Shown one piece after another: positions 1 to 6,929 of a stretch of 14,121 nt of DNA. Position 1 is the stretch's first letter, and each line of letters opens with the position of its first letter. The translations under genes and the position numbers were made by a program. The DNA lies in contig DATKRV010000058.1 of assembly GCA_035532075.1 (NCBI GenBank), positions 1 to 14,121 of the forward strand. The letters are read 5' to 3'. The notes under the pieces are model-generated. The model did no database searches. It saw nothing but the letters and a program-made list of their open reading frames with translations, and was not told the origin of the DNA. This stretch comes from CAIVND01 sp035532075. Lineage in GTDB: Bacteria; Actinomycetota; Acidimicrobiia; Acidimicrobiales; Bog-793.

Positions 1-1
1 G

Positions 2-56
2 GTGGGACTCCTTCGGGTCGGCAGCTTGGTCGCAGCCAGCTTCGGAGGAGTCCCAC
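2..56. repeat. Long hairpin-forming inverted repeat at left edge
   Basis: Arms at 2-15 and 43-56 pair over 14 bp, with one G-U in RNA (GTGGGACTCCTTCG against CGGAGGAGTCCCAC). The loop contains a second stem: 23-29 pairs with 36-41 around a TCGCAG loop, with one bulged T. It lies about 210 bp upstream of the secreted protein gene at 265. No T-run follows on the plus strand, so it is not a standard intrinsic terminator in that direction. On the minus strand the downstream side is outside the window. It may be a terminator of a neighbouring gene, a REP-like element or a 5' leader structure. Confidence 0.6.
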
Positions 57-138
57 TTCCGCGGGTGGATGGTTCAGCTCACCGGCGCGGGGTGGGGAAT
101 TTCACTGATCGAGAGTGGGGATATTCAAAAATCGCGGA

Positions 139-152
139 CAGAGGATCCTCTG
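139..152. promoter_or_regulatory. Perfect 14-bp palindrome upstream of the DUF3494 gene
   Basis: CAGAGGATCCTCTG is self-complementary over 14 bp and ends 112 bp before the ATG at 265. The size and position fit an operator for a dimeric regulator, but no regulator gene is adjacent and I cannot place a convincing promoter next to it. It could also be a coincidence or a short RNA hairpin. Confidence 0.3.
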
Positions 153-264
153 GCGATCCTCGCAGGTGCAATGCCCTTGCTCTTTCGGACCAAAGGTGTC
201 GCCCAACAAGAAAAGTGAGCCGACACAACTCGGCCGTGAGTTCCAACCGAAAGTGGGACGAGGA

Positions 265-1167
265 ATGAGCATTTCAAAATACCTGTGGAGTACGAGGCGC
301 GCCCGCTATGGCATGGCTGCGTCAGCGACAGGACTTATCACGATGACGTTGATGTTGACCGTTGTTCCTGTCGCCGTACAGGCTGCAACAGACCCAGTTC
401 TCGGACAGGCGATTACCTTCGGAATCCTCTCGAGTACCTACTCGAATACCGCTATCGGAACCACGATCACCGGAGATCTTGGATACACCACCGGTCCAGC
501 AGTGACTCCAACGGTCAACGGCACGACCCACGTGGCCGACTCCACATACAATCAGGCGGGAATTGATCAGGGCTCTGCCTTGGCCAATCTCAACAGTCAG
601 GCGTGTACATTCACCTTCCCGGCAGGTGCAGTCGATCTCGCCACAGACACCTCGCATGGCACGATCGGTATCTACGCCCCCGGTGTGTACTGCACCGCCG
701 CGAGCAGTGCCGCATCCATCGGTACTGCAGGAATCACCCTGACAGGAAGTGGCACCTTCATCTTCCGCGTAGAGGGCGCGCTGACCACGGTTGCAAACTC
801 CGCGGTCAGGCTCGCAAGCGGAGCATCATCCTGTGATGTCTTTTGGACTCCTACGGCAGCCACCACACTTGGAGCGACATCAACGTTCCTCGGCACCAAC
901 ATTGATGCCTCGGGAATAACTATCGGTACCACTATTAGCTGGACTGGCAGGGCGTTGGCCTTCGGCGGAACGGTTTCGACCACAACCGACACGATCACTG
1001 TTCCGACCTGTAGTACTCCCAGCACAACGACAACGACCACCCAAGGTGCCACGACAACGACCACCCAAGGTGCCACACCTGTGGCCCAGCCCTTAACGTC
1101 AAAGGTGACGGTGCCTACCGCGCCGACGAGTCCAATCGTGCCAGGACAAGTCTCCGTAACCGGCTGA
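265..1167 (+). CDS. Secreted DUF3494 (ice-binding-like) protein
   Basis: A 300-residue protein. Residues 1-40 form a signal peptide: a basic start with Arg-Arg, a hydrophobic stretch at about 17-38, and a likely cleavage site after AVQA. Residues 45-248 match the DUF3494 beta-solenoid fold: the FGILSSTYSNTAIGTTITGD entry, a GIYAPGVY turn (136-143), GTFIFRVEGAL (163-173), a VFW strand (192-194), and the terminal GRALAFGGTV (228-237). Cysteines lie at 114, 143, 190 and 249. A Thr-rich tail (251-270), encoded by two identical 24-bp repeats, leads to a Pro/Val-rich end without an LPXTG anchor. The family includes ice-binding proteins and adhesin-like secreted proteins, so ice binding here is not proven. 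The 265 start is chosen because it places the signal peptide at the N terminus. An upstream in-frame GTG (115) would bury it. The purines before the ATG (GGGACGAGGA) sit very close to the start. Confidence 0.9.
   Translation: MSISKYLWSTRRARYGMAASATGLITMTLMLTVVPVAVQAATDPVLGQAITFGILSSTYSNTAIGTTITGDLGYTTGPAVTPTVNGTTHVADSTYNQAGIDQGSALANLNSQACTFTFPAGAVDLATDTSHGTIGIYAPGVYCTAASSAASIGTAGITLTGSGTFIFRVEGALTTVANSAVRLASGASSCDVFWTPTAATTLGATSTFLGTNIDASGITIGTTISWTGRALAFGGTVSTTTDTITVPTCSTPSTTTTTTQGATTTTTQGATPVAQPLTSKVTVPTAPTSPIVPGQVSVTG
1027..1074 (+). repeat. Two perfect 24-bp tandem repeats in the Thr-rich tail
   Basis: The unit starting ACGACAACGACCACC occurs at 1027-1050 and again, without a mismatch, at 1051-1074. 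Each unit encodes Thr-Thr-Thr-Thr-Thr-Gln-Gly-Ala or nearly so, giving a low-complexity linker after the solenoid domain. Perfect identity suggests recent duplication, so the copy number may vary between strains. Confidence 0.9.
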
Positions 1168-1362
1168 TATGGCCCTGCTGCATCCCCGTGTCGCCGGAGT
1201 CTCGTTTGATGCGGGTACCGAGGCGCTAGGTGGTCAACACGGGCGAAACCACTCGCGATATTCTCCCGAATCATGCAGACAAAAGTTCGGAAATCCACCT
1301 ATGCACGTCGACATTTTTGAGCACTTTCCGCCATCCACTATGGAATTTGTGAGGGGACGAGA

Positions 1363-1413
1363 ATGATGCTCGCCCTGCGAAATCGTGGAACACTCCGATA
1401 TGACAAACAGTGA
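1363..1413 (+). CDS. 16-codon leader ORF overlapping the L,D-transpeptidase start
   Basis: The ORF encodes MMLALRNRGTLRYDKQ. A Shine-Dalgarno-like GAGGGG sits about 6 nt before its first ATG. Its TGA stop (1411-1413) overlaps the GTG start (1410-1412) of the transpeptidase as GTGA. The transpeptidase has no ribosome-binding site of its own, so ribosomes ending on this leader could restart there. The peptide has no recognised function. The alternative is that it is chance and the real downstream start is 1422 or 1455. Confidence 0.4.
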   Translation: MMLALRNRGTLRYDKQ

Positions 1414-2183
1414 CTGACAAGATGTCCTTCGGTTGGACGAAATACACGAAGAAGATGATGTTCATTGGCATCATGCTGGCGAGCCTCGCGGCAGGCGGGT
1501 CACTTATCGGGTTCAATCTCTCCCACCCCTCTTCGGTAACGCGTTCACGCACAGCTCCAGCGCAGCCGAATTCGGTACCTGCGATTCCGACCACCCTTGT
1601 CGCGGCACTCGTCGTGAAGACCTCTGCATTCCTTTTCCCAGGTGGCCCGGCGGCTGTTCCGATTGCGGCCTCGTGGCACGGATCTCCCCTCCACCTCCCG
1701 ATCATTGCGTCGGACCACGGGTACCTCGAAGTCCGGCTGCCCTCGAGGCCGAATGGTTCAACAACCTGGATACGGCAAAACGCGGTCCACCTCTATGCCA
1801 CGACCTACAGGATCAGGATCGACCTTCGCACCCAACATCTCCTCCTCTACCATGCCAACAAGCTCATCCTCGACGCACCGGCCGGAATCGGTACCGTCGC
1901 CGATCCAACACCGACCGGACACTTTTTCGTTGCGTTCTTTGCGAAGGCGCCCTCGCCCGCATGGGGACCATTCGTCCTCGTCACCTCCGCGCACTCGAAC
2001 ACGATCAGCGATTGGGAGGAATCCGGAGATGCGATGGTGGCCATCCATGGACCACTTGGCGCGGACGCGAAGATCGGTTCGACCGGAGCACGCGTCTCCC
2101 ATGGCTGCGTGCGCCTGCACGACGCGGATCTCGCCCTGCTTCGAGAAGTACCCGATGGATCACCAATCGACATCGTCGGATGA
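1410..2183 (+). CDS. L,D-transpeptidase, YkuD family, membrane-anchored
   Basis: A 257-residue protein. A short basic N terminus (KYTKK) precedes one hydrophobic segment (about 16-36), which is either an uncleaved anchor or a signal sequence. A Pro/Ala/Ser-rich linker follows. The YkuD domain fills the C-terminal half, beginning near YRIRIDLRTQHLLLYH. The catalytic motif is intact: HGPLGAD starts at His213, and SHGCVRL at 230-236 contains the nucleophile Cys233 and His231. The family forms 3-3 cross-links in peptidoglycan or attaches proteins to it, outside the membrane. Start: the GTG at 1410 has no ribosome-binding site and overlaps the stop of a leader ORF. ATG codons at 1422 and 1455 are alternatives, but 1455 would remove the basic segment before the membrane anchor. 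It shares strand with the secreted DUF3494 gene 242 bp upstream, with no clear operon link. Confidence 0.9.
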   Translation: MTDKMSFGWTKYTKKMMFIGIMLASLAAGGSLIGFNLSHPSSVTRSRTAPAQPNSVPAIPTTLVAALVVKTSAFLFPGGPAAVPIAASWHGSPLHLPIIASDHGYLEVRLPSRPNGSTTWIRQNAVHLYATTYRIRIDLRTQHLLLYHANKLILDAPAGIGTVADPTPTGHFFVAFFAKAPSPAWGPFVLVTSAHSNTISDWEESGDAMVAIHGPLGADAKIGSTGARVSHGCVRLHDADLALLREVPDGSPIDIVG

Positions 2184-2470
2184 CTTCCCAGGTGATTTCC
2201 TCTGAGGCGTCTACCAGCGAGTCAACGGGTAGTCCACCTAAAACACTTTTGAGACGTACAGAAACACCGGATGCACAAAAGTTCACTGCCGATGATGCGA
2301 CATTCCCGGTGCACACGACAGGACTCAACGATGATCTCTTGCACAGCGGATAGCCGACGGCGGTTGGGGAAGACTTCGAAATTTCCGTGCGCTACCAGCG
2401 AACCTGTAGAGGAACGCGAGAGGTGACGCCCCCGAATCTCATCCACCCAAACCCCCAAAGCCAAAGATAT

Positions 2471-3415
2471 TTACAGCTTCAAGAGTTTCTCTGCATTCGC
2501 ATGAGCGATCTTCTCTCTATCACTTGGGCTAAGCGGTGCGTCACGGAGAAATGCCACCGCCTCCATGCTGTCGGAAAAAGGGTGGTCGACCGAGAACAGG
2601 ATCCGGTCGGCACCGAAAACCATCAGCGCGCACAAGAGTGGGGGATCTGTGAAGTAGGCGGCGGTCGTGATGTGCACTTGCTCGACAATGGTCTCGGCTA
2701 CCGTTCTCTCCAATCCCGTCAGGCGACTTAGTCGTTCATCCGCGCGCGCGAGGGAGAACGGAAGGTTCTCACCCATATGGCCAACAATGACCCGAAGGCG
2801 CGGATGGCGTTCAAAGGTTCCATTCACGGCCATCCGCAGTATGTGAAGACCACATTCCGCGTGCCATCCCCAGCCTGCCGTCGCAAGCATCTGCGCGACC
2901 GCCGGCGCAAGTCCAGAAAAATAGGCCCTTCGAACCTCGAGAGGTGGTTCAGCAGGATGCAGGTAGATCGGAACATCGAGATCTTCGGCAGCCTCCAACA
3001 CGGGTGAGACGGATGGGTCGTCAAGAAATACCCCATTGGTCTGACCAAAAATCATCGCACCGACAAAACCGAGTTCGTGAACAGTCCTCTGCAACTCCGC
3101 GGCCGCCGCATCTGGGTCTGACATCGGAAGCGTTGCAAACGCGCGAAAACGGTCGGGATTGGTGCGAATTGCTCCCGCCATTCGGTCATTCGCCACTCGC
3201 GCGAGGGCGATCGATTCAGTCGATTCCAGTTCTTGCAACTCATGAGCGACAAGCGAAAGGACCTGAAGGTCGATCCCCGCAGCATCCATCAGATCAATTC
3301 TCTCCTGACCCATATCGTCGAGCGCGTCGGCAAGCGAGGGAGGCAGTCCCTCTTTCCCCGCGGCAATTGCGATGTCTCGCGGTAGCACGTGCTCCTCTAA
3401 CGCGATCGTTCTCAC
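2471..3415 (-). CDS. Amidohydrolase-2 family metal-dependent hydrolase/decarboxylase
   Basis: About 314 residues forming a TIM-barrel of the amidohydrolase-2 group, which includes gamma-resorcylate, 2,3-dihydroxybenzoate and 5-carboxyvanillate decarboxylases and ACMSD. All the expected metal and catalytic positions are visible: ALEEH at the N terminus (Glu7/Glu8, His9), IYLHP (His153), VIVGHMGE (His213) and FSVDHPF (Asp277). Their spacing is close to gamma-resorcylate decarboxylase (Glu8, His10, His164, His218, Asp287). Likely reaction: non-oxidative decarboxylation or hydrolysis of an aromatic acid; the substrate cannot be read from sequence. Start: the GTG at 3415 is preceded by AAGGGGGA at good spacing and puts ALEEH at the family's usual distance from the N terminus. 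An in-frame ATG at 3439 would add 8 residues. The gene is divergent from the dehydratase-like gene at 3668. Confidence 0.88.
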   Translation of the reverse strand: MRTIALEEHVLPRDIAIAAGKEGLPPSLADALDDMGQERIDLMDAAGIDLQVLSLVAHELQELESTESIALARVANDRMAGAIRTNPDRFRAFATLPMSDPDAAAAELQRTVHELGFVGAMIFGQTNGVFLDDPSVSPVLEAAEDLDVPIYLHPAEPPLEVRRAYFSGLAPAVAQMLATAGWGWHAECGLHILRMAVNGTFERHPRLRVIVGHMGENLPFSLARADERLSRLTGLERTVAETIVEQVHITTAAYFTDPPLLCALMVFGADRILFSVDHPFSDSMEAVAFLRDAPLSPSDREKIAHANAEKLLKL

Positions 3416-3453
3416 GAAATCCCCCTTGATCTTTGACATACCTGTTCTCTATC

Positions 3454-3465
3454 GAGCGAACGCTC
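3454..3465. promoter_or_regulatory. Inverted repeat in the amidohydrolase/dehydratase divergent region
   Basis: GAGCGAACGCTC has 5-bp arms around AA. It lies 38-50 bp upstream of the amidohydrolase GTG, in the only intergenic region between the two divergent genes (3416-3667). It may be an operator. Both flanking promoters are unclear to me, so this is a weak call. Confidence 0.25.
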
Positions 3466-3667
3466 CCGAAGAAGGTTACGTCCGATGGTCTTTTGATGTC
3501 GATGTCCCCTCCAACATTCAAGAAACTCAACGCAACGACCCACTCGCAATGAGCCGGAATCAATGCGTGCGAACAGACACTTGAAACCTTCTCCAAAGCT
3601 ATTTACCTGGATCAGTCGTCTGATGGGTCCGCTCCCAGATTCACATGATCGGAAGTAGCCTGAGTGA

Positions 3668-4639
3668 ATGCCATTCGATTCAACTGAGCTCGCTTGGGCC
3701 GTAAGCGTCGTCGCGCAGCACATGGATCCCACTCCCCAATACAGCTGGCCCTTGCTGTGCGAATTGGTGGATGCCGAAGTATGGGTAAAACACGAAAACC
3801 ACACTCCGATCGCGTCGTTCAAGGTTCGAGGTGGTCTCGTCTATTTCGAGCGATTACGTCACCAACGACCCGAGATCAGGGGGATCATCACTGCTACTCG
3901 AGGCAACCACGGTCAGAGTCTCGCGTTTGCCGGTCGCGCGGTAGGTATTGATGTCACCATCGTCGTTCCAAAAGGCAACAATCCTGACAAGAATGCCTCC
4001 ATGCGCAGCCTCGGCGCTGAACTGATCGAACACGGGCACGACTTTCAGGAATCTCTGGAGTTTGCCGAGGGGCTCGGTATCGAACGCGGACTTGAGGTGG
4101 TGAATCCCTACCATCCCGATCTCGTACTTGGCGTTGCAACATACGCAAAAGAGCTGTTCGACGCTGTAGGGGAACTTGACGCGGTTTACGTGCCAGTAGG
4201 AATGGGATCTGGGATCTGCGGAGCCATCAACGTGCGCGACCTGCTCGGACTGAAAACCGAGATCATCGGTGTGGTGGCGAAAGAAGCCCCAGCCACAGCT
4301 CTCTCTTTTGCCGCTGGCCATCTCGTCTCCACCCCTACCGCCGAAACGTTCATCGATGGAGTTGCGACTCGAACTCCGGACCCGAATGCAATTTCGCTTA
4401 TTCTGGCGGGGGCGTCGCGCGTACTTACCGTCAGTGAAGACGAAGCAGCAGAGGCGATGCGGGTAATGTATCGATCCACACACAATGTTGCTGAACCCGC
4501 TGGAGCGCTTGCACTCGCGGGACTGCTCTCCGAGCGTGGACTCGTTCGCGGAAGACGCATCGCGGTCATCCACAGTGGCGCCAACGCCGATACCAAACAG
4601 CTCATAGAGGTACTTTCGGGAGGCACTCCAGCCCCCTGA
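3668..4639 (+). CDS. Threonine dehydratase-like PLP enzyme (fold type II)
   Basis: A 323-residue protein of the serine/threonine dehydratase family. The PLP lysine is Lys52 in ASFKVRGG. TRGNHGQSLA (77-86) is the asparagine loop that holds the cofactor ring, and VGMGSG (177-182) is the phosphate-binding glycine loop. There is no C-terminal ACT-like regulatory domain, so it resembles catabolic threonine/serine ammonia-lyases rather than the feedback-regulated biosynthetic IlvA. The exact substrate is uncertain: threonine, serine, a 3-hydroxy amino acid or a related compound (EutB-type enzymes of hydroxyectoine use are in the same family). Start: the ATG at 3668 has only a distant GGAAG upstream. 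No better start exists before the conserved region. It is divergent from the amidohydrolase, which may mean joint control, but no shared pathway is evident. A TCGGGA/TCCCGA hairpin follows the stop. Confidence 0.88.
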   Translation: MPFDSTELAWAVSVVAQHMDPTPQYSWPLLCELVDAEVWVKHENHTPIASFKVRGGLVYFERLRHQRPEIRGIITATRGNHGQSLAFAGRAVGIDVTIVVPKGNNPDKNASMRSLGAELIEHGHDFQESLEFAEGLGIERGLEVVNPYHPDLVLGVATYAKELFDAVGELDAVYVPVGMGSGICGAINVRDLLGLKTEIIGVVAKEAPATALSFAAGHLVSTPTAETFIDGVATRTPDPNAISLILAGASRVLTVSEDEAAEAMRVMYRSTHNVAEPAGALALAGLLSERGLVRGRRIAVIHSGANADTKQLIEVLSGGTPAP

Positions 4640-4643
4640 AGTT

Positions 4644-4663
4644 TCGGGAAACTCACATCCCGA
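4644..4663 (+). terminator. Short hairpin just after the dehydratase stop
   Basis: TCGGGA (4644-4649) and TCCCGA (4658-4663) form a perfect 6-bp stem around an 8-nt loop, five bases after the TGA. No T-run follows, so it is more likely an mRNA 3'-end stabilising structure or a weak terminator than a classic intrinsic terminator. Confidence 0.35.
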
Positions 4664-5173
4664 GACCAACAAATAGCGGTGATCCACCTTTCGGGTCCAA
4701 AGCGACATCTGAGCCAACCGCTTGAGCGACGAGGTCAGACCTTTCAAGGGTTCGCCACCGCAATGCGTCAACGACCCATGCATGGATCGCGAGGTTCCTT
4801 CACCCTCATCGAACGCGCAGGGATCTTTTACCTCGTTGACGAATTCGGACTCGAATGTCAGAAAGGGCGCGCAAAATTGGCGTCGTCAATCAGCCTCCGT
4901 CCATCTCTTGTCAATCGGCCTGAACAACTTCTTCCCTCTCTCGTCCACGGAGCCATTCAGAACACGCGCCCGGGTTCTTGACATCAGCTCTCCCACTTGA
5001 TCTCCATGCAAAATCGCGGCATCGAACGGACCGTCGTCTCATTGGAGGCAAGAATCAAAATCATTGCCGTAATATGAGCTCCGGTCCTGTTGCCTATGCC
5101 ATTGCTCGAACAATTTGCAATCCGCTGGCGAGCTCGCACATCCCGCACGGAACATGCATGCCAACATGATGGA
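4664..5173. other. Intergenic stretch, no supported gene
   Basis: About 510 bases between the dehydratase and the methyltransferase. Open frames of 63-100 codons exist on the plus strand, but they lack ribosome-binding sites and show no family motif. The long minus-strand frame is an antisense shadow of the dehydratase. I see no RNA gene or repeat here. Confidence 0.6.
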
Positions 5174-5752
5174 ATGGAATCATCCGGTACTGGTTTTGAT
5201 GGTCGGGCGTACCAGGCGAGGATTGAGGAGCTCATCGACCAGGGAATCGATATCCATGGCGAGGCAAAATTGATCCTCTCGTACTCCCCAACATCGATTC
5301 TTGATGCCGGCTGTGGCACGGGTAGAATAGCCATCGAACTCGCGCGCCACGGCGTCGAAGTCGTCGGTGTCGACAAAGATGAATCAATGATCAGCGAGGC
5401 GAGGCGGATCTCTCCAAAACTTTGCTGGATCGAAGCGGATCTCTCCTCCCTTGACCTGGATCAAATTTTTGACATCGTCGTTCTGGCGGGGAATGTACCG
5501 CTGTTCTGTCCTGAACCAGATCGCTCAGCTCTGATCGCGCATTGCGCAGCGCACCTCGTCGACAACGGATTGCTGATTGCGGGATTTCAATTAAACCGCG
5601 GGTACAGTGTCAGTGAATTTGACAACGCGTGTCGGGTGGCGAATCTTCTTCTCGTCGAGCGCTGGGCAACCTGGAACCGCGAGCCATTTCTTCTCGGCAG
5701 TGACTACGTGGTTTCCGTCCTCAGGTTCAGCCGAAGCCGCGAGATCCCCTGA
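5174..5752 (+). CDS. Class I SAM-dependent methyltransferase
   Basis: About 192 residues with a complete Rossmann-like methyltransferase core. Motif I is ILDAGCGTGRIAIELA, motif II ends in VVGVDKDESMISEAR with the acidic residue that binds the SAM ribose, and ADLSSLDL and DIVVLAGNV are motifs III and IV. The C-terminal block (GLLIAGFQLNRGYSVSEFDNAC through WATWNREPF) is typical of a widespread actinobacterial methyltransferase group of unknown substrate, here matched from memory of the pattern. The target molecule cannot be predicted. Start: the ATG at 5174 is chosen because the conserved fold begins soon after (TGFDGRAYQARIEEL). An in-frame upstream start at 5090 adds 28 residues without family character. 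The ribosome-binding site is weak. No cotranscribed neighbour. Confidence 0.85.
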   Translation: MESSGTGFDGRAYQARIEELIDQGIDIHGEAKLILSYSPTSILDAGCGTGRIAIELARHGVEVVGVDKDESMISEARRISPKLCWIEADLSSLDLDQIFDIVVLAGNVPLFCPEPDRSALIAHCAAHLVDNGLLIAGFQLNRGYSVSEFDNACRVANLLLVERWATWNREPFLLGSDYVVSVLRFSRSREIP

Positions 5753-6082
5753 TCCTTCACGCGACCACGCTTCAGATACGTCGGCGAAATCTCGGGTAGC
5801 TGTTCTAGATACCTCCAAGTTTCTTCGCGGACCACAAACTGTGGCGACGAGAAGCACCTTGAAGGTGAGCAGATTGCACACAAACGGCGACGTTCTGGTC
5901 CGCGGATCAACTGGCGGACTACTCAGCCTCGATAACTTCTACCATACGAGGCGCCACAGACTGGGAAAGGCCCTGATAGCCGAGGTCAAACCTCCAAATT
6001 GAGTGTGACCGCACTATCAGCAAAATCGGTGTTCGCCGGACACATATTGATTTATTTCGTGGGCAGCCGGTTCACCGGAGCT
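5753..6082. other. Intergenic stretch, no supported gene
   Basis: 330 bases between convergent genes (methyltransferase on plus, HspR-like gene on minus). Overlapping open frames have no start signals or family motifs. The only structure I see is a weak CCGGT-TC-ACCGG inverted repeat near 6068-6079, close to the stop of the minus-strand gene and without a T-run. Confidence 0.55.
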
Positions 6083-6379
6083 TTAGTTCCTATATTGCGC
6101 GATCTCCTTTTCAAGTTCGCGCACCCGCCCCTCGAGGACCATGAGACGTTTGATCCCAGCGAGGGTCAAACCTTCACCGGCGAGATCCATAACCCTTTGA
6201 ATTTGAAGCACTTCGAGCCTCGAATACCGGCGTTGTCCGCCCTCTGACCGGGCGGGCTGAACCACCGCCTCAGAGTCCAAACGGCGAAGAAACGCAGGCT
6301 GAACATCGAGCATGCCTGACACCTGACCGACTGTAAATAGGGGTGCACTCTCGTCGTCGAACGAAAATGGTGACATCAT
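6083..6379 (-). CDS. HspR-like MerR-family heat-shock repressor
   Basis: A 98-residue protein. Residues 14-55 form the MerR winged helix-turn-helix (LFTVGQVSGMLDVQPAFLRRLD, then the wing GGQRRYS). Residues 71-83, LTLAGIKRLMVLE, match the hallmark LAGIKRI(I)xLE segment of actinobacterial HspR. A short coiled coil (84-96) ends the protein, so it has no effector-binding domain, as in HspR. HspR represses chaperone genes by binding HAIR inverted repeats and is relieved on heat stress through DnaK. A GGGAG ribosome-binding site precedes the ATG. It lies 69 bp downstream of hsp20 on the same strand, so it is probably cotranscribed and feeds back on that operon. Most actinobacteria have hspR in the dnaK operon; this could be a second paralogue with a narrower target. 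Confidence 0.85.
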   Translation of the reverse strand: MMSPFSFDDESAPLFTVGQVSGMLDVQPAFLRRLDSEAVVQPARSEGGQRRYSRLEVLQIQRVMDLAGEGLTLAGIKRLMVLEGRVRELEKEIAQYRN

Positions 6380-6410
6380 CTCGACTCCCGTCTTTCCTCA
6401 GAGATCGAGC

Positions 6411-6436
6411 GGGGGCCCGAGAGGTGTCGAGCCCCC
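6411..6436 (-). terminator. GC-rich hairpin between hsp20 and the HspR-like gene
   Basis: GGGGGC (6411-6416) pairs with GCCCCC (6431-6436); after one mismatch, CGA pairs with TCG around a 6-nt loop. It begins 12 bp after the hsp20 stop on the minus strand and lacks a following T-run. It may be a leaky terminator or an RNA-stability/processing element that makes the chaperone more abundant than its repressor. Confidence 0.5.
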
Positions 6437-6448
6437 AGATCGATCGAA

Positions 6449-6868
6449 CTACGCATTGATCGGGGTAGGCACTCTTCCATGAGTACTGATCGAGACTTTG
6501 CGAGGCTTGGCACTTTCGGCAACCGGCAGCCTCAATGTCAGCACGCCATCGACGTAGTCTGCCTCGATATGGTCAGTGTCGAGAGTCTCTCCGAGAAAGA
6601 GCTGGCGACTGAAAGCACCTTGTGGGCGCTCGGTCAATAGCATCTCGACGCCGTCGGTCTCAGGCCGGGAGCGTTCTGCTCGAACCGTGAGTACGTTCTT
6701 TTCTACTGTGAGGTCTATTGAATCGGCCTTCACACCGGGCAGGTCAAATTGGACCAGAAACGTGTCCTCCTTGCGATAGGCATCTATCGGCATGGCCGAA
6801 GGGCGGCCTGCGCCAAGTAGATCGGCCAAACGATCAAACTCCCTGAATGGGTCGGTTCTCATCAACAT
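6449..6868 (-). CDS. Hsp20/alpha-crystallin small heat-shock protein
   Basis: A 139-residue ATP-independent holdase chaperone of the cytoplasm. The N-terminal arm (MLMRTDPFREFDRLADLLG) is typical of bacterial Hsp20. The alpha-crystallin domain spans about 25-127, with FLVQFDLPGVKADSIDLTVEKNVLTVRAER in the first half and the family signature ADYVDGVLTLRLPV at 103-116. The tail KVSISTHGRVPTPINA is short, without a clear IXI motif. Start: the ATG at 6868 has a strong GGAGGAGG ribosome-binding site 8 nt upstream; the open frame continues further upstream, but that part is promoter and 5' UTR. It is first in an operon with the HspR-like gene and has a near-consensus sigma-A-type promoter with a palindrome at its transcription start, consistent with repressible heat-shock control. 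Confidence 0.95.
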   Translation of the reverse strand: MLMRTDPFREFDRLADLLGAGRPSAMPIDAYRKEDTFLVQFDLPGVKADSIDLTVEKNVLTVRAERSRPETDGVEMLLTERPQGAFSRQLFLGETLDTDHIEADYVDGVLTLRLPVAESAKPRKVSISTHGRVPTPINA

Positions 6869-6906
6869 CGTCAGTTCCTCCTCCCGTGATGTTTCCTTTA
6901 GATATA

Positions 6907-6920
6907 GCTCTATATAGAGC
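6907..6920 (-). promoter_or_regulatory. Perfect 14-bp palindrome at the predicted hsp20 transcription start
   Basis: GCTCTATATAGAGC is perfectly self-complementary. With the -10 box at 6930-6935, transcription should start near 6923, so the palindrome covers about +3 to +16. That is a good place for a repressor. It does not match the HAIR consensus of HspR (CTTGAGT-N7-ACTCAAG) or CIRCE. It would also form a 5'-end hairpin in the mRNA. I see no pairing with the ribosome-binding site that would make a clear RNA thermometer. Confidence 0.6.
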
Positions 6921-6929
6921 ATATATATA

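Noticed and set aside
1..264. Possible riboswitch upstream of the DUF3494 gene
   Set aside because: I looked for the conserved cores of c-di-GMP, c-di-AMP and cobalamin riboswitches and found no match; only the hairpin and one palindrome are real.
672..1298. 208-codon minus-strand open frame with Val-rich repeats
   Set aside because: It is the antisense of the Thr-rich tail of the DUF3494 protein. Val runs are the expected complement of Thr/Asn codons.
2211..2401. 10-bp direct repeat CTACCAGCGA at 2211-2220 and 2392-2401
   Set aside because: Two copies of 10 bp can arise by chance in 14 kb, and no surrounding similarity was found.
3854..4783. 309-codon minus-strand open frame
   Set aside because: It is antisense to the dehydratase-like gene, whose PLP motifs are clear. 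The frame has no motif and no ribosome-binding site.
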